From the NCBI GenBank assembly GCA_018873225.1, contig JAEILZ010000001.1, positions 4,898,001 through 4,962,000 of the forward strand: a stretch of 64,000 nt of DNA. The letters run 5' to 3'. Source of the stretch: [Phialemoniopsis] sp. UDSM-2020. Lineage: Eukaryota > Ascomycota > Sordariomycetes > Thyridiales > Thyridiaceae. The position numbers were made by a program, and so were the translations under genes. The notes under the pieces were generated by a model. That model had not been told where the DNA came from. It saw only the letters and a program-made list of their open reading frames with translations, and did not search any database. This document shows, one piece after another, positions 1 through 9,758 of this stretch (its first letter is position 1; each line of letters begins with the position of its first letter).

Positions 1-1035
1 GGTGGTCTGCATCTCTTCGACAGCGATTTCCATTCACCGGCCAGTCCCGGCTCACCCAACCCATTGTTTGCCGACGCGCCCGTGCCCCTGGAGTCATGTC
101 CCACGGACAGCATGCTCAGGCCTTTCTGGCTTATGAGGTGTCTATTCCAGACACTCGTCCACCCTCGAGGCGGATATATCAGCAATAAGCTCTTCGTACC
201 CCAGGATGTTTGGAAGGTTAGGAATGTGAAACTGAAGAACGTCGAGGACAAGGTGGCCAACTGCGACCTCCTTACCGCCGCCCTCATGAATCTTTCCAAG
301 GTCGATACGTGCGACGCCGACGCTATGCTGGAGGAGATGCAGTCACTAGAGAACGTCTTGGAGCAGGTGCAGATTGCCCTGACGCGCAAGCTCGGCAACG
401 AAGTCGGTGTGAATCACACTAGTGCCATGTTCAAGGATGCGTCCTCGGGTCTAGACGCCGAAACGGGCAACAACTCGGGATCTGCGGCTGCTCGCTCAGG
501 CAGCGTGTCGGGCAAGACGAGCTCCGGATTCTCGTGGCGCCGGCTGCGATCCAAGAACTCGTCGTCGGGCCTCAATAGCGGATACAACGGCGGAGGGGCG
601 CTCACACGCAAAGACAGCATCCCCGAAAACTCGGCCCACATGATCAAAGAGACGGTCCTGTCCTCGCTGCCCATGACGTCGCACCCGACGAGCAGGCCGA
701 GCAAGCGGGACCTTACTGGCGTGCAGTTCACCGGGCCCCAAGCGCACTACATGGCGTCGCTGGCGCGGCTGTTCGATGCTGCACAGGCTATTGGTGAGTT
801 TTTCTTCTCCGTGACAAATGGAAACAAGATGCTAACTAGTATCACAGATCAAATCGCCCGACAAGTCGAGGACCCCGGCCTGCGCCACGCCGACAAAACG
901 CAGGTGGGCCTCGAGCTGTGCACGCGCCACGCCGCCGAGTTTTTTGGGTTCTACATTTGCCGCTTCGTGCTGGCCGACCTGACGATGCTTCTGGATAAGT
1001 TTATGAAGAGGGGAAGCGAGTGGGTGCTTGTATGA
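1..1035 (+). CDS. Conserved fungal protein, C-terminal part (5' end outside window)
   Basis: The frame is open from base 1 and ends in TGA at 1033-1035, so the start lies upstream. One intron, 794-847 (GTGAGT...ATCACAG, 54 nt), is in frame and does not interrupt the ORF; removing it joins AAQAI to DQIARQVEDP. The visible part has a Pro/Ser-rich start, a folded-looking stretch (residues about 25-125, with HPRGGY and an acidic helix EEMQSLENVLEQVQ), a low-complexity Ser/Gly-rich linker with a basic patch WRRLRSK, and a helical C-terminal segment. The conserved-looking blocks on either side of the intron support a real gene. I do not recognise the family and assign no function. Confidence 0.75.
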   Translation, partial: GGLHLFDSDFHSPASPGSPNPLFADAPVPLESCPTDSMLRPFWLMRCLFQTLVHPRGGYISNKLFVPQDVWKVRNVKLKNVEDKVANCDLLTAALMNLSKVDTCDADAMLEEMQSLENVLEQVQIALTRKLGNEVGVNHTSAMFKDASSGLDAETGNNSGSAAARSGSVSGKTSSGFSWRRLRSKNSSSGLNSGYNGGGALTRKDSIPENSAHMIKETVLSSLPMTSHPTSRPSKRDLTGVQFTGPQAHYMASLARLFDAAQAIGEFFFSVTNGNKMLTSITDQIARQVEDPGLRHADKTQVGLELCTRHAAEFFGFYICRFVLADLTMLLDKFMKRGSEWVLV

Positions 1036-1648
1036 TGTTGTTGCTGCTGCTGTCTTACGTCGGGATGTTTGTATGTTTGGTGTGTGTTTGTCGTGATGTG
1101 GAGAAGAGTATCATAGAGACGATTTTGATGGGGGGTTACAGACACGGTCGTTGCTTGTTGTTGTTTCATACATATATATATACACCATCCATCCGTTGTC
1201 TCTTAGAGACGGATGGGACTCGACATACTCGTTTTATCATTATCACAACATACCCCCTTTTTCTTTTCGCTTCAAGGCATTTTGTCTCTCGCTTCAATCG
1301 CTTTGATGATGGATGATGGAATTATACAGTTGCATTTCGCTGCGCAAGCAATCTCACTATTAGGTCTTGATACTCATACGAACAGGACAAGATGGAGTTC
1401 GTCTGTATTGGTCCAGATCCTGAAGAGGAGGCCAAAACAGGCTTCGGTGTTGGGTAATGAACATGGTTTCCAGGTGATAGTGGTATATACATGAAATAGA
1501 AAGCGGCGCAAGAGCTGTAGCTGACGTAAGGGGAGCCTTTGATTGGCGATGTTGTTGAGTTATTCTGCTGAGGAGCAGTTATACTGAGCGGGCGTTGTGA
1601 ACGAGTGACAGGTCGGTCGATGCAAACAATCCTCCTCCTCCTCCGCAT
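1036..1648. other. Convergent intergenic region
   Basis: About 610 bp between two convergent genes. It holds a short TA-rich run near 1169-1186 and T-rich stretches that suit 3' untranslated regions. No credible coding region was seen; the ORFs here lack family features. Confidence 0.5.
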
Positions 1649-2150
1649 CTATATATGCTGGCATCTGAACGAGTTGAACTTGTCGTTGAACATGTAAGGT
1701 ATCGTCAGGCGCTCCCCCGACATGAGGTACTCGGCTCCGTCGCAGTGTCTATCGCTACATTCAACGGTTTAGCCCGGGCTCTGCTAGGTATTATCGCGTG
1801 AGCGGGTGAGGAGAAATCGACGTACATGGAGAACATGCACGCTGTGTACTTGTCCGGGGTGCGGATGGAGCTGACACAGTTGCCAAATTGGTTCTGTAGG
1901 TAGTCTAGGTTTGCATTGAGGGTCAGTATGTTTCGAGGCTACGTGGGTGGCGCCCGCCCGCCGATCAAAGCTCCTCCCCCAAGAGAGACTCACAGCACTT
2001 GCCGGGAACGGCGTTTGCCTTGAAGCAGTTGCCCAGGTTGTCGTCTCGGCACATGTGGAACGTGATATTGCCCGTGCCTAGATCCCCTGCGTTGATCATG
2101 GGGCTGAGGGCCAGGACGGCCAGGCCGATGAGGGCGGAGAAGGACTTCAT
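1649..2150 (-). CDS. Small cysteine-rich secreted protein (candidate effector)
   Basis: Three exons on the minus strand: 2150-1994, 1904-1826 and 1754-1649. Introns are 1905-1993 (GTGAGT...CCTAG) and 1755-1825 (GTACGT...TGTAG). The spliced product is 113 residues. Residues 1-21 form a clear secretion signal ending SPMINA. The mature part of about 92 residues has seven cysteines (34, 42, 52, 62, 75, 83, 110) and no transmembrane segment or recognised domain. A TATA-like ATAAATA lies about 95 bp upstream of the ATG. Size, signal peptide and cysteine content fit a secreted effector or antimicrobial-like protein. That is an inference from composition; I recognise no family. The odd cysteine count would leave one unpaired or allow a dimer. 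Confidence 0.68.
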
Positions 2151-3097
2151 GGTGCTTTGCTGGAGGGGGGGATTGTTTGGACCGACTGGAGAACAATGCT
2201 GCTGTGTAGATCGTGAAAATCGTTGCGATGGGCATGCAAAGAGTATTTATGCTTATGGTGTATCCTCATTTCGGAACTGGGTCGGGCTATCGGCTCCCCC
2301 TATCATCAAGGGCCTGCCGCGTTCAGTTTGGAGACATGGTCAATGAGACAACATCTAGGTTCCTGATCCTACCAAGAATTCTACCGCAATAACGGGGCTC
2401 TTCATTGTTCCAGTGGGCAATGGTTCTCGTTCTGGTCTCACAGCGAGTTTGAAGTGTCTTGGCTACAATCAGTATTAAACTCTCCAGATGAGGTATAGAA
2501 TGCTGGTTTGGAACAGAAAGTAGGGGGAGAAACAATACAGAGTACAAAATCACGATTGATATTGCAGCTTGTGATTATTAGAAACCGGTGCTGCCAGCTA
2601 GCCAGTCTCCTTTACGACAGCGCGCAATCACGGCTGGTCGGCTGTCGGTTGGCCCGGTGTGCTTCTGGAACAAGTGGACCGGATAGAAATTGCAAGATGT
2701 TTTCGCGAGTCGCTACTCATGCAAGACTCTGTCGCCTCCACCCAGTCTATCTAGTCCTTGTCCTTGTGCGCATCAACCAAATAGCTTTATTTGCGGGTCT
2801 ACTAATTGCGAAGTGTGAATCTCAAAGCTGGGAAAAGAGAGAGAAAAAAAGGGAAACCAGAGACAACAAGATATGCAAAAATGCGCCAGGAAGATCGATG
2901 CCCTCTCGCTTACGAGCTTCAGGTCATAATTACGAAGACGTGAGTCAAGCTCTGTCTGAATATGTGACCGTTGCTGGAAAAATTGTGTTTTCTGGGAATA
3001 TGATAACTTGGGAAATAGTTGCGAGTTTCTCATGAGTGTTCACGGAAGTAGATGCAATCGATTTGTAAGCTTTTCATTTTCTATGAACACAGATGGT
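2151..3097. other. Intergenic region upstream of the secreted-protein gene
   Basis: About 950 bp. The first 150 bp is the promoter of the minus-strand secreted-protein gene. The rest holds only ORFs of random-looking composition, the longest being 2508-3035 on the plus strand. Nothing else seen. Confidence 0.45.
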
Positions 3098-4556
3098 TCA
3101 AGGCCCGTCATCTGTATCTTCGTAGGCTGTACTTGACACTGACGCCATAGTGCTGGGCTTGCCGTCCGTGTCCTGACGTGCCTGCTTTCGGGAGAGTTTC
3201 AACTTGTCGAGGCTGCTGAGCGCAAGTCCCGTTCCTATACCGAGCAAGGGCACAACTCCCGTGACAGCACCTGCAGCAATTACGCCACCTCCTGCCAGGA
3301 CGCCGAGGAAAGGCAGCATATTTCGCCTCATCATTTCCCTCTTCCGTAACCTCTGGATAGTCTGCTCTGTGTTCTTGATTTGCTCCTTGCTCTCGCTCTC
3401 AAGTTCGTCATATTGCTTCCTCACGTGCTGTTGTTCCTCTCTCAACCTTTGCCGGTCTCTATTGTTTATCGGCCTAGCTCGAGGCCTGTGCCGATTATCA
3501 AGCTCTGTCTGCTTTGTAGCCCACTCCGCCTCAATTTCTGTCAGTGTATCCTGAGTAGCCTTATGGTCATCTTTCAGCCGTTTGCGTGCAGATTGCTCCT
3601 GGTGTAGATCCTCGACCAAACGGCGCTGCTGAGACTTTGTCTGCTCCAGAATGACACGATATGTTCTCTCCCTTTCAGCCGACAAAACCTCTAGATTGAC
3701 CAGGACGTCTGGCTTGTATCTAGTGCTGCGTGCTGCCGTGTTACGTTGAGCAGGCGTGCTGGTATCACTGTTGGTATCCTTATCATACGTATCGTGGAAT
3801 GCTAGCAACAACTGGCCCGCTCCAGTCTGATAAAGTAGTCGCTGCTCGGTCACAATTTCCGTCTGAAGTTGGAGCGGTTTCAGAGCGTGGGTTCCACTCT
3901 GACGGGTAATGTCATTCAGGATCGAGTTTGCTGAATCGGGGTCTCCCCAGAATCTTCTCACATGCGCCCCATGCTCGTATAAACGGCACCAATACTCCCG
4001 GCTTGATGTCAATTCCACCTCGGTGGCTTCTGCCTGCTTTAGAACGGCATTGTTGCCGCGGATTTGATTCCACATTGTCGACACTAGGAAGATCCGTGGA
4101 GCTGCTGCGAACCCACAGATCTGCTCAAGCATCCTGAGGCTTCTCAGTGCCGAACCAGGCACCCTGTTGTCCGATATCCGGTGCAAGTAGAGCACGCCGG
4201 CGACCTTGTAGCCGTGAACATGCACTTTACTAAACATGAAAGCGATTTCTTTGAGAATGTCGTCATCAGATCGCCAGGCGTCGTTGAAGCCAGGGGTGTC
4301 AATAAGTTGGACCACTTCCCCCCTGAACTCGACGTTTGATATCGTAACTTTGGTCGTGCCTATACCCAGTGTGAGCTAATCGCGCTCATTGAAGTCCCGC
4401 ATCGCGCCTACCGGAGCTGAGTGCATGAACGATTCCTTCGTCTTGACCTGTGAGTGCCGAGATAAAGGTCGTCTTTCCCGCCCCAGTTTGTCCCATCACG
4501 AACACCACCGAATCGCACACCGGGCTTGAGGTTGACCTGAGCGAGTATGATTCCAT
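3098..4556 (-). CDS. AIG1/GIMAP-like P-loop GTPase with coiled coil and hydrophobic tail
   Basis: Two exons, 4556-4412 and 4359-3098, with the intron at 4360-4411 (GTAGGC...TATAG). The product is 468 residues, and an in-frame stop just upstream fixes the ATG at 4556. Residues 22-29 are a Walker A/G1 motif (GQTGAGKT). The G3 motif DTPGFND follows about 50 residues later, then LYLHRISDNRV and STMWNQ in the G4 position, where most GTPases have [NT]KxD. A long charged coiled coil fills roughly residues 230-400. Near the C terminus is a Gly/Ala/Val-rich hydrophobic stretch (GVLAGGGVIAAGAVTGVV...) that may insert into a membrane. The architecture resembles the AIG1/GIMAP/Toc-like septin-related GTPases. 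It lies head to head with a paralogue at 5249. Biological role unknown. Confidence 0.8.
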
Positions 4557-5248
4557 AACCTTATCAAATTTGATGAACTAGAGAGCCCCGTGATGTGACA
4601 GCGTTATCGAGTGTTTCGAAAGAGGAGATGGCGACCATGTCGTGGGCTGGGGTCAGGCTGGCGGTGCTGGTCACCTGCTTCCGCATTACGCCAGGGCCGC
4701 CCTCTGGCCAGGCTGCGTGTGCTAACCAGAATGCAGTGCCGTCAGCAGCCACAAAATACCGCATTTGAGATGGCTTGCTTGCTTGGCAGCGTCCACACTC
4801 GAGATAGGCGGATAAGAGGGCGGAGAAGCCGATGCGGGGGCTGTACCAGCCCTGCCACTCGGCCCTCATTAGGAAATGGCCGATACCCAATCCCCGCGTT
4901 GTCAAGGCTGTCAAGCACATTGAACTGCATTGCATGGGGCTGTGCTAGGCGCGACAACCCCCACTGCCTCGCTGCCTAACAACGAGACACCTGCCCTCGG
5001 CTCCCTCCTGCAATGCCACGTCGACTGCCAATGAGAAGTCGACAATATCGACGATCAATGCGAGGTGGGTTTGATTACGAATTGCACTTTGTCGGGGCTG
5101 GCACCATACGAAGTGGACAAGGGCCGAGCCCGAGCAAGTAATATAAAGGGTGAATGGCCCAGCCTGATCAATGTCGAGGGCTGAAGAGTACTGTCCTAAT
5201 CCTTTGATGACTCTCCCCCCATTAACCTCCCTGCGTTGCCTCGCAGAG
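4557..5248. promoter_or_regulatory. Bidirectional promoter between two paralogous GTPase genes
   Basis: About 690 bp separates the divergent start codons. ORFs on both strands here overlap each other and show no domain. A TATA-like AATATAAAGG sits near 5140-5149, about 100 bp upstream of the right-hand start. In-frame ATGs at 5171 and 5249 make the exact right boundary uncertain. Confidence 0.45.
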
Positions 5249-7173
5249 ATGACAGCCACGATGCCAGACATTGATCTGATTGATCTCGAAGGTGATTGGA
5301 GCGACTGCGGAAGCGCTGCGGATTCGGGAGAAGGGGTTCCCGGTTTACGATCGGGACAAAGCCGGATGCGGGGCAGGGCCAGTCCTCCCCGGCGGGACAG
5401 CCCCGAAGAGATCTACATCGCGGTAATGGGCATGACGGGCACTGGAAAGAGCACGTTCATCTCCCACTGCACGAAGGAGACGCCCCAAATCGGCCATGAC
5501 CTTCAATCTTGTATGTCACACCCCGACGGTCTTGGACTCTGGGTAGTAACAATGGCCGGGCTACAGGCACCCAGGAAGTGCACGTCTACCAGTGCCATCT
5601 TTTCACCGACGTCAAAGTGTTTCTCATAGACACCCCGGGATTCGACGATTCGCAGCGTACGGATACACAGGTGCTCAAAGAAATTGCCAACTGGATGACG
5701 AAATCATTTCAACACAACAAACAGCTAAACGGAATACTCTACCTCCATCGCATTTCGGACACGCGCATGGGTGGAACACAGATGAGGAACCTTCTGATGT
5801 TCAAAAAGACATGTGGTCCGGATGCCCTAAAAAATGTTCTGCTCGTCACCACAATGTGGGACAAGACCGGGATAGAAGATGGCGAGCGACGAGAGGCAGA
5901 ACTTCAGAGCAGAGAAGAACACTGGGGCTTCATGATCAAGAAAGGGTCCCGCACTGTGAGACACCACAACAACGAGACCTCTGCGATGAACATTCTGGCT
6001 GAGTTCGTACCGGGCTTTGGTAAAGATCCACCAAAAGCGCAGCCGCTAGCCATCCAGAAGGAGATGGTCTACGAGAATAAGCACCTGGATGAGACAGACG
6101 CTGGCATAGAGCTGCAGAAGGAGTTCGCCGAGCAATCGCGGAGGCTCATCAGCGAGATGCGAGACCGGGAGATAGAGCAGCAGGAGCAGATGAAGTTGGC
6201 ACTGGAGAGTCGCGACAAGGAGGTGTTGGAGTTCATCCATGCAGAGCAGGAAAAAAGCCGCGCACAACTAGAGGAAATAAAGAGTTCGTCGGAGGCTCTG
6301 AAAATTGACATGCAAAAGATGCATGAGGATAAATTGAAGGAGATGCATAGCGAGCTGCAGAAGCAGAAGGAACGCAACCAGCGAGTTGAATCCCAGTTGC
6401 TGTCCATGGCAGAGAAGATAGGCAAGAACCACGAAAACCATAGCAAAGCTCTACAGCAATGGCAGGACGAGAAGGAGGATTATGATCGCCGGATCCAAAT
6501 GCTAAACCGCCAAGTCGATATATTCAAATCACCAACCAAACCATATGCAGGCGGCGATAGCGATGACGACAATGACGACGAAGATGATGACGACTCCGAT
6601 ACGACCCAAGACAGCAGCAGCACTACTGTGGAGACTTTCAAAGATGATGAGGCGGACTACTCAAGGGCTAAGTATAGACGTTTTAAGCGTTACTTCTTGG
6701 ACGAGTCCGCTTGGCGCGTGAGGTTTGGACCGAGGAATCACAGAACAAGTCAACAAGCCGACTTTTGGAATATCAAGCTCAACCGTCGATACCTGCTAGA
6801 GGTTCTCGAGACCAAACCTGGGGAAAGAAGCAGGAAATGGAAAGAAGACGGAGTCAGGTGCCACAACATTGACGGCGACCATTGGAGGGAACTCACACCA
6901 GATCACAGTGGCTGGATCAGATACCGGTGCAGCGAGACAGGTGAACGGTTCTGCGTCAGGGAGTTTTTCCTACAGCCTGGCAGGCGGACGGCATGGGAGA
7001 GGTGCTTGAACGTACACGGTAGCGGAGGCTATTGGTACCACAGCATGACAGGCGAGAAGAGCCAATTGGTACCTGCTGTCTTCAATGCGGCCCAATGGCG
7101 GAGCTTGCAGAGTGTGAGTTCAAATCGTCTCGAGATGTTCCGTATTTACTTGGACTTCTTGCCTAAGAAGTGA
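5249..7173 (+). CDS. AIG1/GIMAP-like P-loop GTPase with coiled coil and WW-like C terminus
   Basis: Two exons, 5249-5510 and 5567-7173 (intron GTATGT...CTACAG). With the ATG at 5249 the product is 622 residues; an in-frame ATG at 5171 would add 26, one at 5261 would remove 4. Residues 61-68 are the P-loop GMTGTGKS. G3 is DTPGFDD, followed by LYLHRISDTRM and VTTMWDK, matching its neighbour at 3098-4556 motif for motif. Next come a long Glu/Lys/Gln-rich coiled coil, a strongly acidic Asp-rich segment, and a Trp/Tyr/Arg-rich C-terminal domain. In that domain, segments starting at W527 and W564 each have a Trp, then an aromatic pair and TGE; the second (GYWYHSMTGEKS, then a Pro) resembles a WW fold. 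The GTPase call is firm; the WW call and the function are tentative. Confidence 0.8.
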
Positions 7174-7459
7174 GGGTATTTTACCGACAATAAGGGTGTT
7201 TTAGGCCCTAAGTTCGACTATTTGTTGCCGAGGTAGACATCCACAGTTCTACAAACCCATTCTCTAATCAAAATTACCCGATCAAGAATTGAAGAGTGGA
7301 GATTATGAATTATACAGAGTGGCATGAGTTTCTAAGGGGTATAATCTGGTCTACGAATTCTATGCGTATCTACAAAGAAAAAGAATGATACGTTTACAAG
7401 ATACTAATCTCAACCTGGTGGTACAAAGCGCAAGGAGACATGTTTGTTCCTATACCACC

Positions 7460-9173
7460 TTAAACAGACTCACTAGTCTCAGGTGCAGCATTCGACTTCT
7501 TCATTTCAGTCTTTTGTCCTTCGGAAGGAGCCTTCATACTCCGCCACTCGACCAATACACTGCCAAATATAGTAATGGCTGCAGTGGCAACAACAACGTA
7601 GAATGCATCGACAACCGCATCGTTGTAGTCGGCGAGGAGGGTGCTCAGTTCGTCTCCGGACACAAGACTTTTCAGCTTGGTGGCACCGCCGTTGATTACA
7701 GCCTGAGGATCGATGCCAGGGAGGTTGGTAAGCTTTGAGACGAGCCCGTTGAGGAAAATATTCTGAGCGACAGGCAGGAATATGGCAGAGCCGAGGAAGC
7801 GCGTGAAGATGATGAGCGCAGTCCCGGTGGCGATGTCCGGCCTATCTAGGACCGTCTGCGCAACGTTCAGGGGCTGCTGGGTCCCCACGCCAAGACCCAG
7901 ACCAAAGATGACCTGGTATCCGATCCACTTGGGATGTCCGGTGGTCGGGGTCAGAGTGGCCAGGAGACCGGCGCCGATGGGCACAAGAACCGAGCTGATG
8001 AAGAAGAATGGCGCGTAGTAGCCAATCCTGGAGGTGAGGATGCCGGAGCCAAGAGAACCGATGACGACGGAGATGATCGTGGGTAGGATCATGACGCCCG
8101 AGTTGACGGCGCTGACGCCCTTGACCGCTTGGAACCAGATCGGAAGATAGTAGAACATGACCATCAAGGCTGCTCCATTGAAGAAGCCAAACAGGACTGC
8201 ACCTATGATACTGCGCTGGGTCACTATGCGAGGAGGAAGGGAGGCGTTCTCCTTCTTCCAGACCTGAACGATACCGAAGGCGATGCAAAGAACACCAAAG
8301 AGCACGAAGAGAACAATGATGCGTGAACTGCCCCATGGATACTCGGTGCCACCCCATTGGAGGGCCAGGACCAGGCAGACCACACCGGGTAGGAAGATCA
8401 AGTTCCCAAGAGGATCAAGCTGTTTGATCTTGGCCACCAACCCGGCGTCTTGGGCGTCGAGCTTCTGATTGGGCAAATGCAGAAACAGGACTGTGACGAG
8501 CATCGACACGGCACCGATGGGGAGGTTGATGTAGAAGCACCACCGCCAAGTCACCTTGTCAGTGAAGACACCTCCGACCAGCGGCCCGATGACCGACGCC
8601 ACGGCGAAGACGGCTCCGAAGAAGCCCTGGTAGATAGGTCGCTGGCGGAGTGGTATGGTGTGGAACATGATGACCATGACTCCCGAGAAGAGGCCCGATG
8701 AGCCCAGGCCCGAGATGGCACGGCCGAGTATGAAAGCGATCGAGTTGGGTGCCGCGCCGCAGATGGCAGAGCCGATCTCGAAGAGGGCGCAGCCGGCGAG
8801 GAACACAGGCTTGGCAGGGTAGAACTTGTAGACCTTGCCCATGAGCAGCTGTAGGCTGCAGGTGGTGAGGATGTACGCCGTGCCGTACCAGCCGACATCT
8901 GCGAGGGAATTGAATTCGTCTGTAATTCGGGGGATAGCAGTGACTATAATATTTTGGTCCTAGTGGTTCACCGAGTAGTCAGTGTGTTGTTCATCGAGTA
9001 ATAAAAGGCTGTCAAGTGCGTACCAGTGTCACCAAGAAGAGGGCCAGATATACAGCAGTCATGATCAACGCTCTTTTCTTGGTACCGGGATATTCCATGT
9101 TTTCGGAGCTGTTGTTTGGTGCTTCAGGGTTGCTTGGGGCTTTCTCGCCCGCTTCGGATGATGAACTGGACAT
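7460..9173 (-). CDS. DHA2/14-TM family MFS exporter
   Basis: Two exons, 9173-9024 and 8959-7460, with the intron at 8960-9023 (GTACGC...CACTAG). The product is 549 residues. After a Ser/Pro-rich cytoplasmic start, the first helix carries LDQNIIVTAIPRITDEF, the second region has DVGWYGTAYILT, and the antiporter motif C reads GPLVGGVFTDKVTWRWCF. These are hallmarks of the 14-helix drug/toxin efflux family (relatives export mycotoxins and fungicides). About 14 hydrophobic segments follow, ending in a charged tail. Likely a plasma-membrane proton antiporter. It is divergent from the Zn2Cys6 gene at 9759, which may regulate it. The substrate cannot be read from sequence, and no biosynthetic backbone gene is nearby. 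Confidence 0.9.
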
Positions 9174-9758
9174 GGTTGCTGTGGTCGGGTAGGCGAAAGA
9201 GTCTGCAATCGGGGCTCCTTCTTGGATTGTGAAGTAAATGCATGTTAATTACAGGAACAAGCAAAGTCATTGGAAAACATGTAGAGGAAAAGCTGTCGTC
9301 TTTTAAGGACGTGGTCTTGCTGACCCTTTTGACTCAAATGTTTGATTCGGGGCCGAACTTCATCTTCATCTCGGGGCTCAAAAGCCCATATCTTGCCTGT
9401 TGAGCACCGAGAGGAATGGAGAATCGGCAACTACTATTTGGACTGCTGATACTGCGAGTATATGTGGAGAAAGCTGCCCTACGTCTACGGTTCGCAAAGT
9501 ACTAACATGCATGGATCTACGCAACGCTAACGCCAAGACCCACCCCGAGCTCTACTTCATCTCTCGGGCTTCCACATCCTCTCTTTCAACACCGACATGA
9601 CACCGACACACTGCTCCCGGCGGTAGCACTAAGTAAAGAATCCGCGCCAAGTTTCTGTCTAGTCAGTATTGGCCAGTGGGACAGCACTCTGCCAAAGGGA
9701 GAATACCTGGCAGGGGGCCCCAAACCTCAATCTGGCACGCTGGTGGAAATAAGCAGCA
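9174..9758. promoter_or_regulatory. Bidirectional promoter: MFS exporter / Zn2Cys6 regulator
   Basis: About 585 bp. It contains a TTCGG-GG-CCGAA inverted repeat at 9346-9357 (CGG-N2-CCG), a half-site arrangement that a dimeric zinc-cluster protein could bind. No gene was seen. Confidence 0.45.

Noticed and set aside
2508..3035. 175-codon plus-strand ORF in the gap before the first GTPase
   Set aside because: The product has random-looking composition, no domain and no start context, and an 86-codon ORF overlaps it on the other strand.
4564..4935. 123-codon minus-strand ORF upstream of the GTPase gene, which might be an extra 5' exon
   Set aside because: An in-frame stop separates it from the ATG at 4556, no acceptor joins it convincingly, and the sequence has no conserved motif.
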